The notes: a model not told the origin generated them from the sequence alone. Positions 10,464-21,092 are shown, counted from the stretch's first letter. The stretch is DNA of 64,000 bases from Dermanyssus gallinae (GCA_003439945.1 QVRM01003936.1:1-64000); one strand, 5' to 3'. Translations and numbers: made by a program.

Positions 10464-12266
10464 CTATTCGTAGGGTCCCTTTGAGACAGTGGCAACAGCC
10501 TGTTGTTCGGTCGTAGGCTCCTCGTTCTTTTTATTTAGCTCAACATGCCCTGTCTTGTCACTGCTAGCTTGCCTCACAGTTTGGCGCTCCTGCATCTTAG
10601 TTTTAAGAAGTTGGGGATATTTGGGGCATGCCGTAGATCTAGCTCTGTGGCCCTCGTCGTTGCATACGTAGCATTTAGGGAGTACCGCCTTACAGTCACG
10701 GGCTAGATGGTCCTCCTGCCTACTACTGCCTAGTGTCGACCTCTCCGCCCGTCTTTTGTCTGAGGACGTCTGCAAACGTTGTGCTGCTGCCGGGGCTTTT
10801 TTCTTCAACTCTTAGGATGATGTCCCCTCCCTTATTAGTAATGACCGTCCCTATTTTTACCCCGCTATTTGCCGTGTTGATTAGTGGGCGCATTTTTCAA
10901 TCATGTCTTCTGACGAAGAGCCTGCGGCAGGTCTGATCCTAACAGAAATATATTCCTTCTGCCCTCTCCGCGAAGTTGCCTCGACATCGTGTTGGCGCGG
11001 CTCACGTCCTTCTCGGGTGATGTCGACTTTACACCCTATCTTCCTACAGCATGCTCCTACTGCATTTCTTATGGTGGGTCCTCCCCATTGTGGAGAATTG
11101 TACAAAGCCATTGGGTTTTGAGAGCCAATGTTGTGTCCTTTTTCTAACGTCTTGTGAAGAGCAGCTAGGAAGCCAAGTGGCGCTTCCCCTAGACCGACAG
11201 CGCCCACCACTAGTATGCTAGTCGATGTAGCAGACGCCTTAGCATCCCGCTCCTCCTCAGGTTCGGGTTCATCTGGGTTTTCTAGCTCGAGCTGGACGCT
11301 ATTTCTGAGGATTGCGACTCCTCCTGCCCGTAGAGAGGCCGCTTTTTCCGTCATCGGGAATTGCCCTGTAAGTTTCTTGAGCAGAGACTTGTCCTTTTTG
11401 GAGCCTTTGGTAATGAGAATTCCCCTGATTTCACGTAAGGTAGTAATGTTGTCCGTAGTGAGACCAGTGGCCTTGTACATAGACAGCGGCCACTCCTCCT
11501 TGATGAGGTCTATTAGACCTTCGAGTGTTGCCGTTTCGGCCATCTGCTCCTCGAGGTGTTTCGTCTTGACCATCTCGATCTGTTTCTTTTCTAGCTTTTT
11601 CTAACAGGCTTTGCATCGTAGCTCGGCCGCGGGTGGGGTGCTCGATGAGGGCCGTGCCTCTTTCTGGGCGGCTAGTCTCTGCAACTCTAAGGTAAGAGCC
11701 GCGGTTTTTTCCTTCCAGTTCTCAGCTACCTTTGTGAGCTCTTGCGTACGTGCGGCATTCTCGTCGGCTTGCTTCCGGAGAATTGCTTTCTCTTCCCCCG
11801 TTTCCTTTTTGGATTTCTTCAGTTCCCATGCCGCCCTATCTAGGCGTGTGATAGCATTCTTAATATCCACCTGGGTGGTGTTGTGCTTATCTTTCAGTGC
11901 CTTGAGGTGTTCTGTAACTGCCTCTAGGTCTTCTAGAGCTTTGTCCTCCTTGTTTGTAGTAGGCTCCTTTTCCTCGGAGAACTTCCTCGCAGCCTTGGTC
12001 CTGCTGGTCGTGCGGGCTCGGCTGCCTTCAGCCTTCTTCGAGTCTTCTGGCGTGATTGCCATTAGCCTCTTTCGTTGTCCTCTTACGCTTGCCGCATCTC
12101 TGTAGTCATCGTCGCCCTCGATATCGCGCTCCGAGTCAGCATCCAGGTCCGTGGCAGGTTCAGCCTCTGCCATATTGTCGGCCTCAGTTTCGGCTGCCTC
12201 CGTCTGCTGTCCCCGATCAGAAGAGTCTCCATCAGGGGACTCGCCTGGACCCCTAAACGGGTCCAT
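10464..12266 (-). pseudogene. R1-B copy 3: ORF1 (gag-like), near full length
   Basis: The ATG at 12264-12266 lies at the exact edge of a TA-rich stretch. An acidic N-terminus is followed by a long coiled-coil-like segment rich in Glu, Lys and Ala (about residues 90-215). The frame has TAG at 11601-11603 and then resumes in frame (EEQMAETATLEGLIDLIKEE) to TAA at 10881. A frameshift near 10890 leads to a third segment ending at 10464. That segment contains the motif GVKIGTVITNKGGDIILRVEE and CCHC remnants (HLARDC and CYVCNDEGHRARSTAC). The RRM-like region and the first knuckle are deleted compared with R1-A ORF1. It is the only R1-B ORF1 in the window and shows the family architecture of coiled coil, RRM-like region and zinc knuckles. 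Confidence 0.75.
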
Positions 12267-12267
12267 A

Positions 12268-12293
12268 TATATGTATATATTTTTCCTTCACTA
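12268..12293. repeat. TA-rich tract at the 5' edge of R1-B copy 3
   Basis: The stretch tatatatgtatatattttt lies immediately outside the first codon of the minus-strand ORF1. It links the element to the long (ATT)n microsatellite. Confidence 0.6.
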
Positions 12294-12308
12294 TTTCTCT
12301 CTCTTGAC

Positions 12309-12452
<144 letters not shown>

Positions 12453-12549
12453 TTCCCTTTTCTCTCCTTTGTTTTTTAAAGTATTTGATGTCGAATTATC
12501 TTTTGAATCCAACACAGATCACCCTTACTAAAATATTCTAAATTAAAAA

Positions 12550-12645
12550 GAAAAAAACACCCCTAGGGATTGAACTCAGACCGGTCTTGCTTAGACCGGA
12601 ACTGTAGTCGCCGACGCAACCACTCTGCTATCCACTCCCTGTGGA
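12550..12645 (-). ncRNA. tRNA-like / SINE-type Pol III unit (remnant)
   Basis: Read on the minus strand, an A-box-like TAGCAGAGTGG lies at 12620-12630 and a B-box-like GAGTTCAATCC at 12567-12577, about 42 nt apart. Between them is a perfect 7-bp hairpin (CCGGTCT / AGACCGG), placed like the long variable arm of a class II tRNA. A T-run (12548-12554 on plus as A's) follows and would act as a Pol III terminator. The acceptor ends do not pair well, so this is more likely a tRNA-derived SINE head or tRNA pseudogene than a working tRNA. No anticodon is assigned. Confidence 0.4.
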
Positions 12646-13112
12646 CAACAGCGCTTCCACAGGCGTTCGATCACTGTTCGCGGCGGCTTGCTGTGGCTGT
12701 TATGTACAGTGTCACTAATTATGTGATGGCTTATATACACAGTTATTTATGTACACAGTAAACTATATACATATACACAGTAGGCTAAATGCATATACAC
12801 ATGCAGAAAGCCGCGCCAATCTGTACTACCGATCGGCTAGAGTCACTGCTCGATCGATAGGCGACGTTCGAATTTCGAACGCCTCGAACACACACACACA
12901 CTTCTCTTAAGGATAATAAACAACAAAAGTCAAGTGTATCACAGTACTCACTAACGCGATTAGTGAGTACTAATCGCGTTGAACTCCCTACCACTAAGGC
13001 CGTCGAGTGCAATTGGTCAGCCTGTTACAGGCCTCAGGTTCCTGCACTTTTCGTTCACCAAGTTTTACGGAGCAAAGCCAAACGCGACCGCACCCAACAG
13101 CTGATCGAGAGT

Positions 13113-13115
<3 letters not shown>

Positions 13116-13144
<29 letters not shown>
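13116..13144. repeat. (TA)n tract
   Basis: An alternating TA run at the 3' end of a minus-strand RLE-2 fragment. Confidence 0.9.
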
Positions 13145-13147
<3 letters not shown>

Positions 13148-13532
13148 GTAACGGGGTTAACATTGTCCCCTAGCGTCAGCCCTAGGTCCATGCCTGGTGT
13201 AGACCACCTGGACAAGGTGCCAAGCACCGCCGTGGCGTTTCCACGTTGTATATCCAATGATAGCCTTTGCCGAAAAAAATCACCAGCGCGTGGGTCCCCC
13301 GTAGCCAATCTGAGACACTTGCATATCTTAGTAATAACTCCCTCAGTAATTTTACCTGGGCCCCCTAAAGTCTCAAAGGCAAAAGGTCGAAAGTCCATAG
13401 AGTCTCCAACATGTGCATACTTCCGGCACTTGTTTCTTTCCGCATGCGAAACAGCATAACCAGCCTGGGTGGCGCCGTGACTGACTATTGAAGGTGCTAA
13501 AGAGTCAGTCACGGTAGCGTCCCAGACAGGTG
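13145..13532 (-). pseudogene. RLE-2 fragment: C-terminal part of the endonuclease region
   Basis: Translating leftwards from 13532 gives [13 protein letters not shown], then [18 protein letters not shown], then [20 protein letters not shown] and [12 protein letters not shown]. These match the C-terminus of the longer RLE-2 copy at 23514-25245. WDAT is the second half of the PD-(D/E)xK-like nuclease core; the PDG half is missing. The fragment is a 5'-truncated copy lying wholly between two TA-rich tracts. The longest open frame spills into the TA repeats, so its apparent N- and C-termini are artefacts. Confidence 0.8.
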
Positions 13533-13562
13533 TGTATATATATGTATATGTATGTCTGTATG

Positions 13563-13620
<58 letters not shown>

Positions 13621-13628
13621 GATATATG

Positions 13629-13707
<79 letters not shown>

Positions 13708-13761
13708 ATATCTATATATATATATATATTATATATGTATGTATATATATATATATATATA
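13533..13761. repeat. Long imperfect (TA)n/(TATG)n tract
   Basis: About 230 bp of TA with TG and CA interruptions. It ends directly at the fold-back element. Open frames here (poly Tyr-Ile) are artefacts. Confidence 0.95.
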
Positions 13762-13773
13762 GGGTATTACAGA

Positions 13774-14814
13774 AATATTTGATCAACGATATGTGGAATT
13801 GTAGAGCTCGTTAAGGCAAATATTTTTTCCAATGGAACATGGTCTCTAAGAGGCCCTGTTTCGGAATGAGAGTTAAATTACTACAATTTGTGACACTGGT
13901 GTTTTTGCCCGACATAAGAGCATAGAATGTGCTGTTGCGAGACAACCAGGTTTCCTAGACAGAAGCTAAACACACCGCCGTGTTCGTGAGAAAATTCCGC
14001 TTTTTTCGAAGATTTCATAAGGCCGGTCAGAAGATGCTACATGGTCGCTTAGAAGAGACTTCGCCAAAATGAAGTTATTTTATTAACCTTCACGTCCAAT
14101 ACTTCAAAATCATTACCTTACGACCACTTACAGCGCTCTAATCTAACATATTCAGGCAAATGCGCATTTCATGACGACCATTTTGGTACCAAACTTATGG
14201 CAATGCGAGCTGTGGTTGCGGAGTAATTACGATTTTTGGTGGGATGTCCAGATTAAGTGCATGTAAATAGACTGTGTGGCAACGTTCACTACCGCCGACG
14301 TGTCGCGCGAAAGCCGCAGCGCGTCATTTTACATGCACTTAATCTAGACATCCCACCAAAAAATCGTAATTACTCCGCAACCTCAACTCGCATTGCCATA
14401 AGTTTGGTACCAAAATGATCGTCACGAAACGTGCGCATTTGCCTAAATATGTTAGTTTAGAGCGCTGTAAGTGGTCGTAAGGTAATGATTTTAAGGTATT
14501 GGGCGTGGAGGTTAATAAAATAACTTCATTTTGGCGAATTATCTTCTAAGCGACCATGTAGCAGCTTCTGACCGGCCTTATGAGTTCTTCGAATTTTCTC
14601 ACGAACACGGCGGTGTGTTTGGCTTCTGTCTAGGAAACCTGGCTGTCTCGCAACACCACATTCTATGCTCCTATGTCGGGCAAAAACACCAATGTCACAA
14701 ATTGTAGTAATTTAACTCTCATTCCGAAACAGGGCCTCTTAGAGACCATGTTCCATTGGAAAAAATATTTGCCTTAACGAGCTCTACAATTCCATATATC
14801 GTTGATCAAATATT
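13774..14814. mobile_element. Fold-back element with two ~490-bp inverted arms
   Basis: The left arm is 13774-14267 and the right arm 14328-14814. They are about 93-95 percent identical by eye and separated by a 60-bp GC-rich spacer. The arms run from aatatttgatcaacgat at the outside to ttaagtgcatgtaaa at the inside. No coding frame of note is present. This fits a non-autonomous fold-back or long-TIR DNA transposon. The superfamily is not recognised and no clear target-site duplication is seen: the left end abuts (TA)n and the right end abuts a mariner relic. Divergence between the arms argues against an assembly artefact. Confidence 0.8.
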
Positions 14815-14829
14815 CCTCACGCGAACTGT

Positions 14830-15768
14830 AACGCTCGGGTAAAGATGGCAGATAGGGCAGTCCCAAAGTGGTTTGTGCAACTTAGGATCGGCGTCTTTGA
14901 CGTTAACGACCAAGACCGGCCCGGGCAGCCTTTGACAGTGGACACGGCCGCATTAACAACAGTAGTCGAACAAAACCCACACCTCTTGCTGCCCGGATCG
15001 TGGCCATTGTCGACGTACCATACACATTCGTTCAAAAGCATCTCAATGCCGAGGGATTCGTCAGCTTTTAAGTTGGACGTATGGGTGTCGCACTTACTCA
15101 GAAGTCGCCGACTGGAGAACCGTGTGCAGTCAGCTCCTTAAAAAAGAACGGGAATCGCCCCTTTCTCCGCACCGTGTTGACAGGGGATGACAAGTGGATA
15201 CTCTTATAAGAACGTTGTCCGCAAAAGGGCTTGGCTTACAAAAGGGAGTGAGCCCCAATCAACTGCCAAGCCCGGACCCCGTACAAGAAAAGTAATGTTA
15301 AGTGTTTGGTGGGATGCTAAGGGAGGGAGGGGCAATTCGAAGAGGGCAATGGATCAAGAGCGGCCGGAATTAACAAACAGACGAGGAATGACTTTCCACC
15401 ACGACAACGCAAGACCGCATACATCTTTGCTCACCACCAAGAAGTTAACAACAAGAATTTTAAGAAATACTTTGCCACATCTTGCGTGACCTTGCCCCAT
15501 CGGATTATCATCTATTTTGGTCCCTTCAAATTCCCTTAATTGCCAAAAAAATCGATTCTTTGGAAGATGTTAAAGCGTGTATAAACCATTACTTTGGTAT
15601 CTAGGACGCCACCTTCTAAAGGAATGGAATCACAAGCTTGTCTGAACGTTGGGCAAAAGTAGTTAAACAGAGTGGGCAATACTGCATTCAATAAAAGATT
15701 CCCGTTATAGCGACATGTGACTTAAAAAGTGGCTAAAAATCTGAACGGACTTATGGATCAACCTAATA
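14830..15768 (+). pseudogene. Mariner relic, 5'-truncated
   Basis: Fragments of mariner transposase lie in order. WFVQLRIGVFDVNDQDRPG near 14868 is the end of the N-terminal HTH. Next is LTGDDKWIL near 15178 with the first catalytic Asp, and then KVMLSVWWDAKG near 15290. MTFHHDNARPHTSL near 15388 has the second Asp, and RWAKVVKQSGQYCIQ near 15648 is the C-terminus. Frames shift repeatedly and stops occur. The right terminal repeat ends ...ggatcaacctaa at 15766 and is followed by TA, as for mariner. The left end, with the first HTH and its TIR, is missing where the fold-back begins. It is older than, and different from, the mariner at 18992. Confidence 0.8.
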
Positions 15769-15929
15769 TATACAGTCCGTAAAAAAATATAGAGCCACCC
15801 ATGTTTGCCACAATACACACATTATATCAAATCGTGTAAAGACTACAGTGATACATGTTCATGGAGTAACAGCAGAATATTTCTTCGACACTTGGAGTTT
15901 CAGATTACTTTTGTTGTGTCTGGCCAAAT

Positions 15930-16275
15930 TCAGGTAGACACAGCTGTAGGCTCGACGCTACACTGTTGTGTCTAAGCATGTTAGCACACACGGCTGTCGG
16001 CTCGGCGCCACGTGCTGGCGGACGTGCAGTGGAAAGAGTAGGCACAAGAAGGTACGAGAAGCGTACATACGATTCGATAGAAACGTCTACTCGGACCGAA
16101 TCGATTCTACCACATTCGAGAACAATCTGAGAAGCAATAAATACAGCTGACACAGAGAATCAGCAAGCCACTCTACAGATGACAGCAGGCGATCGTGTTT
16201 TCATTCCTTACGTACTCGGCTAGTCTAAGTTCAATAGACTAAGTCCTCAGATCAGGGTGTACAGTTCACGTACAT
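15930..16275 (+). other. Possible solo LTR of a Gypsy-type element
   Basis: The stretch holds tgttgtgtctaagcatg near 15964, an AATAAA-like caataaata near 16135, and ends near attag followed by tggcgacgaagatggga (16280-16297). That last string resembles the primer-binding region next to Gypsy LTRs. No gag or pol follows. The evidence is weak and rests on recognised end motifs only. Confidence 0.25.
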
Positions 16276-16419
16276 ATTAGTGGCGACGAAGATGGGATGG
16301 TCGTAACTAGTGCATACGTACGTCAAAGTTCAACTACATATTAACTTTAAAACACAACATTTCTAAATTTGACAAAATTACACCGCGAAAAAATATACTA
16401 CCACTAGCAAGATGCATGT

Positions 16420-17345
16420 CTTAGCGAGTTAATTGAGCGAAATAACGGCATTTGGGCTCATTTAACGGCCCAATGGAGTGAACGGAGTGAACTTCCCGTT
16501 AAGTCGGGCCTCAAAAATGCAGTTTGGTATAGCGTTGAACAAGTTTTAGACGGCGTCCTGTGAGAGCTCGCCCAAGCCTTCACAAGGTTCTACCTGTTTC
16601 GAATTCGATTGTTTTTCGTCGGTGTAAACCTTTCGGGCAAGCCAGCTCCACACATTCTTGATGATATTAAGATCAGGTGAGACTGCAGGTTAGCGTAGGA
16701 CCTCAATGTGACGTTGTTTGAACGAGCTTTCCATCAGCCTGGCGGTGAGAATCGAAGCGTTATCGTGTAAAAACGAAGTCTGGCCCTCCTGTCAGCTCAA
16801 AATGCGCCGATCTACTTTTCTAGTAGATCCCAATAGCGCGTCGAACAAACACGATCATCTAAAAACACAACCGACGACTTTGTATGATACTCGACAGCGG
16901 CCTAGATCACCATCGAACAGCCACCTGAGTGAAGTTTTGAAAAAATGCGTTCTTCTTTGCGCACATCGTGGAAATAATATTAAATTCATTCGGTCTATTA
17001 AAGCTGAACTTTTTTCATCCAAAAAGAGCACTTTGTACCACTCAGTGGTCAATGACATCGTGCTGTGGGCGAAGCCAAGACGAGCTTTCAGCGGTCAGCG
17101 GATAATTGTGGTTTTCTCTTGTGTTTTTTTTTCTCGTGAGTTATTGTATCGTCCGGACGAGGTTTTGCACATTTCGCACGTTTGTTTCGCACACCAACCG
17201 CCGCCACAATTGCTCTTGCCGAGAGCGCAGAGTTTGACGCTTGCTTCAGAGTTGCACGCTTGCTTCGCTCTAAAATGGCATTTAGACGTCCGGTACCTTT
17301 TTTTACGGCGTAATCTTCACCTAATTTCACGAAGTTGTTTCACAT
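16420..17345 (-). pseudogene. Tc3-like transposase relic
   Basis: Reading leftwards from 17345 gives a basic HTH-like region. It is followed by TEWYKVLFLDEKS near 17045 (first Asp of the DDE triad) and, after frameshifts, by a stretch readable as LHDNASIHTARLMES near 16770. PDLNIIKNVWSWLARK lies near 16665. Tc1/Tc3 transposases have the pattern DE...HDNA.H...SPDLN.IE.VW. The expected Glu is Lys here, and stops and frameshifts break the frame, so the copy is dead. Terminal repeats could not be fixed. It belongs to the Tc1/mariner superfamily, Tc3-like by the spacing of these motifs. Confidence 0.65.
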
Positions 17346-17545
17346 AAAGGAAACGCCCCAATCGACAAGAAAGCTAGCGATTATAGATACCGACGTCTTT
17401 ATAAGTCTTGATTTGGATATTTGTGGATAGGCATGTTCTTTAAGCACATCTAGCTTAAGACTTTCCCATTTGTACAGACTTCTTTTTCTTCTATCCATGT
17501 GAAGGGTAGATATCGTCATTATCTTGCGGGTTTGCCCTTTTTTCA

Positions 17546-18950
17546 TGATTTGATCTATTCGTATGCGGTCTATTCATGACCTTGGGTTCTTGTTGCGTGA
17601 CAGCTGCTCTTAATGCTGTAGTGTTCTGTGGCAGATCTACGTCTTCTTCTGGTTACCCAGAGATGGGCTCGCGAGCAACCGGCCATAAGAGACAAGATCG
17701 TCCCAATCCTTGACAGACCGCTCCCGATATAATCAATCTTTGTAAGCAAGGCCCACGTGGTGATCCTCAAGGTGGAGAGACCCCCGATATGCCGTACGTG
17801 CATGAGCTCACACACTCGCAGTTTGTTCGGCTCGATTTTGGCATGGGAGTTATTCCACACAAGCGTTTCGTACGGTCACAGTATACACAAGTTCGTTTTT
17901 TCTTCACGGATTTTCAAACGGAATCGAGCTCGTGAAAGCTCTACCGGTGCTAGCAGACGACTGTGCGCAGCAATAACTTGTACAGGTTCCTTAGTGCAAT
18001 GAGCAGCAGAAAAGCCCTGCCACGACCTTCCACCCAGCCCAACAAGTTTAGCTACGCGTAACTAATGAGTGACGACCGACGATCAGCCTCGTATCGTATC
18101 CCACAGGAAAAGGCCCGCACGGGTCTGACGCGTCTCTAAGAACGTATCTAACTAGGTAAGCAGCACATTCATAGAGAAAACAACAAGGAAGGGCTGAATC
18201 TTGAGAGTGAAGATGGGCATTTGCATGGATATTATATATAAATGCAGATATATATGTACAGGTATATGTGCACACGTGCAAATTTTCAAAAATATTATTT
18301 CTAAACGAAAATTTACCTGAAAACATGGCATCTCAATATACTTACATAGCCGCTCAATGGATAATACATACATACAAACAACAAACGATACATACAAAAG
18401 CACTGCATGCTATTTCTCTGTATTTCCCGGCCAACGTTAGACGTTATCAGCATAAGAAGCATTGTTTTGGTCTGCATGGCAGAAATTTTACGCCATGAGG
18501 GCATTTGAAAACGCCAGTTCCCTTTACAAGACGAGAGTAGTCATTCTGCCCTTGTTGTTTCGCTAAAAGACCTAAGGAGGTGTCTTTGTGGGAGTCCGGC
18601 CTAAGGAGGTGTCTGTTTGAGAGTCAAGGGCCATGTATGCATTAATGCATGAAGTATATGATTAGTCAATTAAAGTCAACCGTCTTCTAGGTTCTAAATA
18701 GCCTTAAGTTTTCAAACGTATCTAAGGACTGCAAAATACATAAAATGGGCTCAAATAGTCATATGTGCGCATATGCTTATAGTGCATGATGGCAAAGCCA
18801 TTAAATAATTAATTTCGTGCAATCTAACGAGCTTACCTTAACCTCTCGAACTGCTGCCGTTTCGACTCCTGCATGGAAACATAAACTTTGCTTGTTGATA
18901 GCAAGTGGTATACTAACTTTTATTACACTGTTTAAAGAAAGCAGATTGAC
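17546..18950. other. No confident gene; short direct repeat at 18571-18614
   Basis: Only short open frames are present. The 15-mer cctaaggaggtgtct occurs twice, 29 bp apart (18571 and 18600). A minus-strand frame near 17570-17990 reads plausibly for about 110 codons but is not recognised. Confidence 0.5.
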
Positions 18951-18991
<41 letters not shown>

Positions 18992-18992
<1 letters not shown>

Positions 18993-20268
18993 TAGGTAAG
19001 TCAAAAAGTTCGTCGGCTATTTTACCCGATTTTAAAGAGCCTTATTTATGCAGACAACAGTATTTTTATTCAATGATATATTGACCGTTTTGTTCGATAA
19101 CCTTCGCCCATCGCCTCGGTAGATCCATGATTCCTTTCTCCCAGAACGTCTTGTCCTTCTCGTCGAAATACTGAGTGAGGTGATTTTTTATAGCCTCCAA
19201 AGATTCAAATGTTGTGCCATCAAGGGAGTTCTGGAGAGACCTGAACAAGTGATAATCATATGGTGCGAGGTCGGGACTATAAGCTCGGTGCGGCAGCACA
19301 TCCCAGTCAAACTCCGCCAATTTTTGCCGGGTGACCAAACTTTTGTGTGGTGTCGCCTTATCATGTTGAAAAGTGACGCCCCACCTGTTTGACAATTCCG
19401 GGCGCTTCGTTGCTACTGCAGCCTTCAAATCTTCAAGTTGTCTGCAGTAGACGACGGAGTTGATCGTCTGACCCATTGGAAGCAGCTCAAAATACACGAC
19501 GGCCGTACAGTCCCACCAGCAGCACAGCATAATCTTCTTCTGATGAATTTCGGGTTTAGGGGTAGCTGCGGCCTTAGAACCTCTGGGGACCCAACTTCTT
19601 TTCTGTGTTACGTTTTTGTAGAGTATCCATTTTTCATCGCCGGTTATCAATCTCCTCAGAAATGGCTCATTCGAGTTCTTCCGGAGGAGTGCGTGACAGG
19701 TATGGACTCGCCCTTCAAGCTGCCTATCATTGAGGTCGTGTGGTAGCCAGATATTCCGCTTGCACGAGAAACCTGCATCATGGAGGCAATTCCAAACGGT
19801 TCCGTGGCAGACTCCCGTTACATCTTCAATTTCTTTTATGGTCAAACTTGGGTTCGAAGTAACCAGGCTTATGACTTCGTCGGTCTCCACAACATTGGGT
19901 CGTCCTGACCTCGGTTCATCTTCGAGATTGAAGTTTCCAGCTTTGAAACGGGCGAATCGCTTTTCGACTGTGGATTTGTGTTCTGCGTTTTCGCCGTAGA
20001 CTGCAGATATCCTCCGGGTTGTTTGCGCTGCACTTATGCCTTCACGGTAGGAGAACAACATAATATGTCGAAAATGCGTATTTTTGTCCTCCATTGCAAA
20101 CAGATGCCAATTCCGCAAACGAAACGTTAAAGTTGGAACCGGTATACCGTCGCGCCGCCACGGGTCTGCTCCTGAATGTAAACACCCAGCCGCACTCTCA
20201 GGCGGCCCTGCTGCAGAGCGCGGAAAAAATGTGGTCCAGAAAGCCGACGAACTTTTTGACTTACCTAA
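18992..20268 (-). mobile_element. Intact mariner transposon, 1277 bp
   Basis: Perfect 27-bp terminal inverted repeats, starting TTAGGTAAGTCAAAAAGTTC, lie at 18992-19018 and 20242-20268. Both ends are flanked by TA (18990-18991 and 20269-20270), the mariner target duplication. Both flanks are (TA)n, so it inserted into a TA microsatellite. It encodes one transposase on the minus strand without stops. Identical repeats and an open frame suggest recent arrival. Confidence 0.95.
19066..20118 (-). CDS. Mariner transposase (DD34D), full length
   Basis: The 350 codons compare with about 345 in mariner transposases. Translation may begin at the internal MEDKNTHFRHIMLF (Met 9), which fits the family start better than Met 1. 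The N-terminal HTH pair (about residues 15-110) binds the terminal repeats. DDE/D motifs: ITGDEKWIL (first Asp, about residue 158), VTFQHDKATPHKSL (second Asp, about residue 250) and YSPDLAPYDYHLF (third Asp, 34 residues after the second). The linker motif WVPRGSK is present. The usual HDNA reads HDKA here, an Asn-to-Lys change next to the catalytic Asp that may lower activity. Neighbour: the short palindromic element at 20289. Confidence 0.93.
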   Translation of the reverse strand: MRNWHLFAMEDKNTHFRHIMLFSYREGISAAQTTRRISAVYGENAEHKSTVEKRFARFKAGNFNLEDEPRSGRPNVVETDEVISLVTSNPSLTIKEIEDVTGVCHGTVWNCLHDAGFSCKRNIWLPHDLNDRQLEGRVHTCHALLRKNSNEPFLRRLITGDEKWILYKNVTQKRSWVPRGSKAAATPKPEIHQKKIMLCCWWDCTAVVYFELLPMGQTINSVVYCRQLEDLKAAVATKRPELSNRWGVTFQHDKATPHKSLVTRQKLAEFDWDVLPHRAYSPDLAPYDYHLFRSLQNSLDGTTFESLEAIKNHLTQYFDEKDKTFWEKGIMDLPRRWAKVIEQNGQYIIE

Positions 20269-20290
20269 TATATATATATATATATATATT
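20269..20290. repeat. (TA)n between mariner and the mini-element
   Basis: An alternating TA run that flanks the mariner on the right and the palindromic mini-element on the left. Confidence 0.9.
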
Positions 20291-20367
20291 GGGTCTACAA
20301 AAAAGTTTTTTTCGGTTTTTTAATGATTCTCTACGGACCAAACCGAAAAAACTTTTTTGTACCCCTA
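20289..20367. mobile_element. Palindromic mini-element (MITE-like), about 75 bp
   Basis: The left arm gtctacaaaaaagtttttttc (20293-20313) continues to ggtttt. The right arm is its reverse complement with one or two indels (aaccgaaaaaacttttttgt at 20341-20360, then acccc). The centre is about 22 bp. TA lies on both sides inside (TA)n. The size and TA flanks fit a deletion derivative of a Tc1/mariner-type element. Its ends differ from those of the neighbouring mariner, so that mariner is not its obvious source. Confidence 0.65.
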
Positions 20368-20395
20368 TATATATATATATATATATAAATATATA
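20366..20395. repeat. (TA)n tract
   Basis: A TA run that continues the microsatellite to the right of the mini-element. Confidence 0.9.
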
Positions 20396-20399
20396 GGTT

Positions 20400-21060
20400 T
20401 TAATTCATTATCATTCTGATGGCTTTCGCCGCTCGCGAAAAATAGCTACGTGCTTTTCTAAGACACTTATCTATTAGCACTAAAATGCGAAGTAGTAGTA
20501 GTAGTAGCACTCATCTAGAGGACCCCGGCTTCAATGTGCGGCTTAGTTATAGTTCTGACTGCATTCATTCGTAATGGCCGCATGACTACGAAAAGCTGAT
20601 AACGGAAGATAAAACGCTAAGTCCTAGCAACTAAATACGAATGCCTGGAGTACCAAGACCTCCACAGTGAGTCTAGCACTTGAACATCTTTACATAGACT
20701 GCTTTCTCTATACACGAACGGTACAATAATCAGTAGCTATGGCCTTGTATAAATAAAACAGAATTAAAAACATGTTTTAAAGCGTTTGTTTTTTAATAAA
20801 TAGAAATAAGCGAAACCGAGCTCAACCCAAGACAAAAATAAACAATCAAGACGATCAGGTCATGTCAAATCAAAAGGCGTATTGAATATTACCCAATTCG
20901 TGTCGAGAGTCACGTGTCAAGTGTGTCAATAAATGTTTAAATGTTGAATGCATCCAATGTCAGCAATCGTTACTTATTACGGAAGGGAACTTCAATACAA
21001 CAATTATGCTAGGAATCTTTTTAGCAAAGTTATCTTCTTAGAGGGGTGACCTTTAATGCC
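20400..21060. other. No gene seen
   Basis: Apparently unique, moderately AT-rich sequence. Only a short (AGT)n run (about 20490-20507) stands out. Confidence 0.5.
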
Positions 21061-21064
21061 CACA

Positions 21065-21066
<2 letters not shown>

Positions 21067-21092
<26 letters not shown>
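21067..21092. repeat. (TA)n tract
   Basis: An alternating TA run, 26 bp, with no recognised element end beside it. Confidence 0.9.

Noticed and set aside
13530..13814. Tyr/Ile-rich ORFs of 76-94 codons
   Set aside because: They are produced entirely by the (TA)n tract.
15930..16275. A complete LTR retrotransposon
   Set aside because: Only LTR-like end motifs are present. No gag, protease, RT or integrase follows, and no second LTR was found.
17570..17990. Minus-strand frame with HIGGL and TWALLTK, possibly a LINE thumb region
   Set aside because: There are no RT or endonuclease motifs nearby and the match is too short to trust.
18571..18614. cctaaggaggtgtct repeated 29 bp apart as a regulatory element or CRISPR-like repeat
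   Set aside because: There are only two units and no further copies. A simple tandem duplication explains it.
20486..20510. (AGT)n run as an array
   Set aside because: It is a short simple repeat with no structure beyond it.
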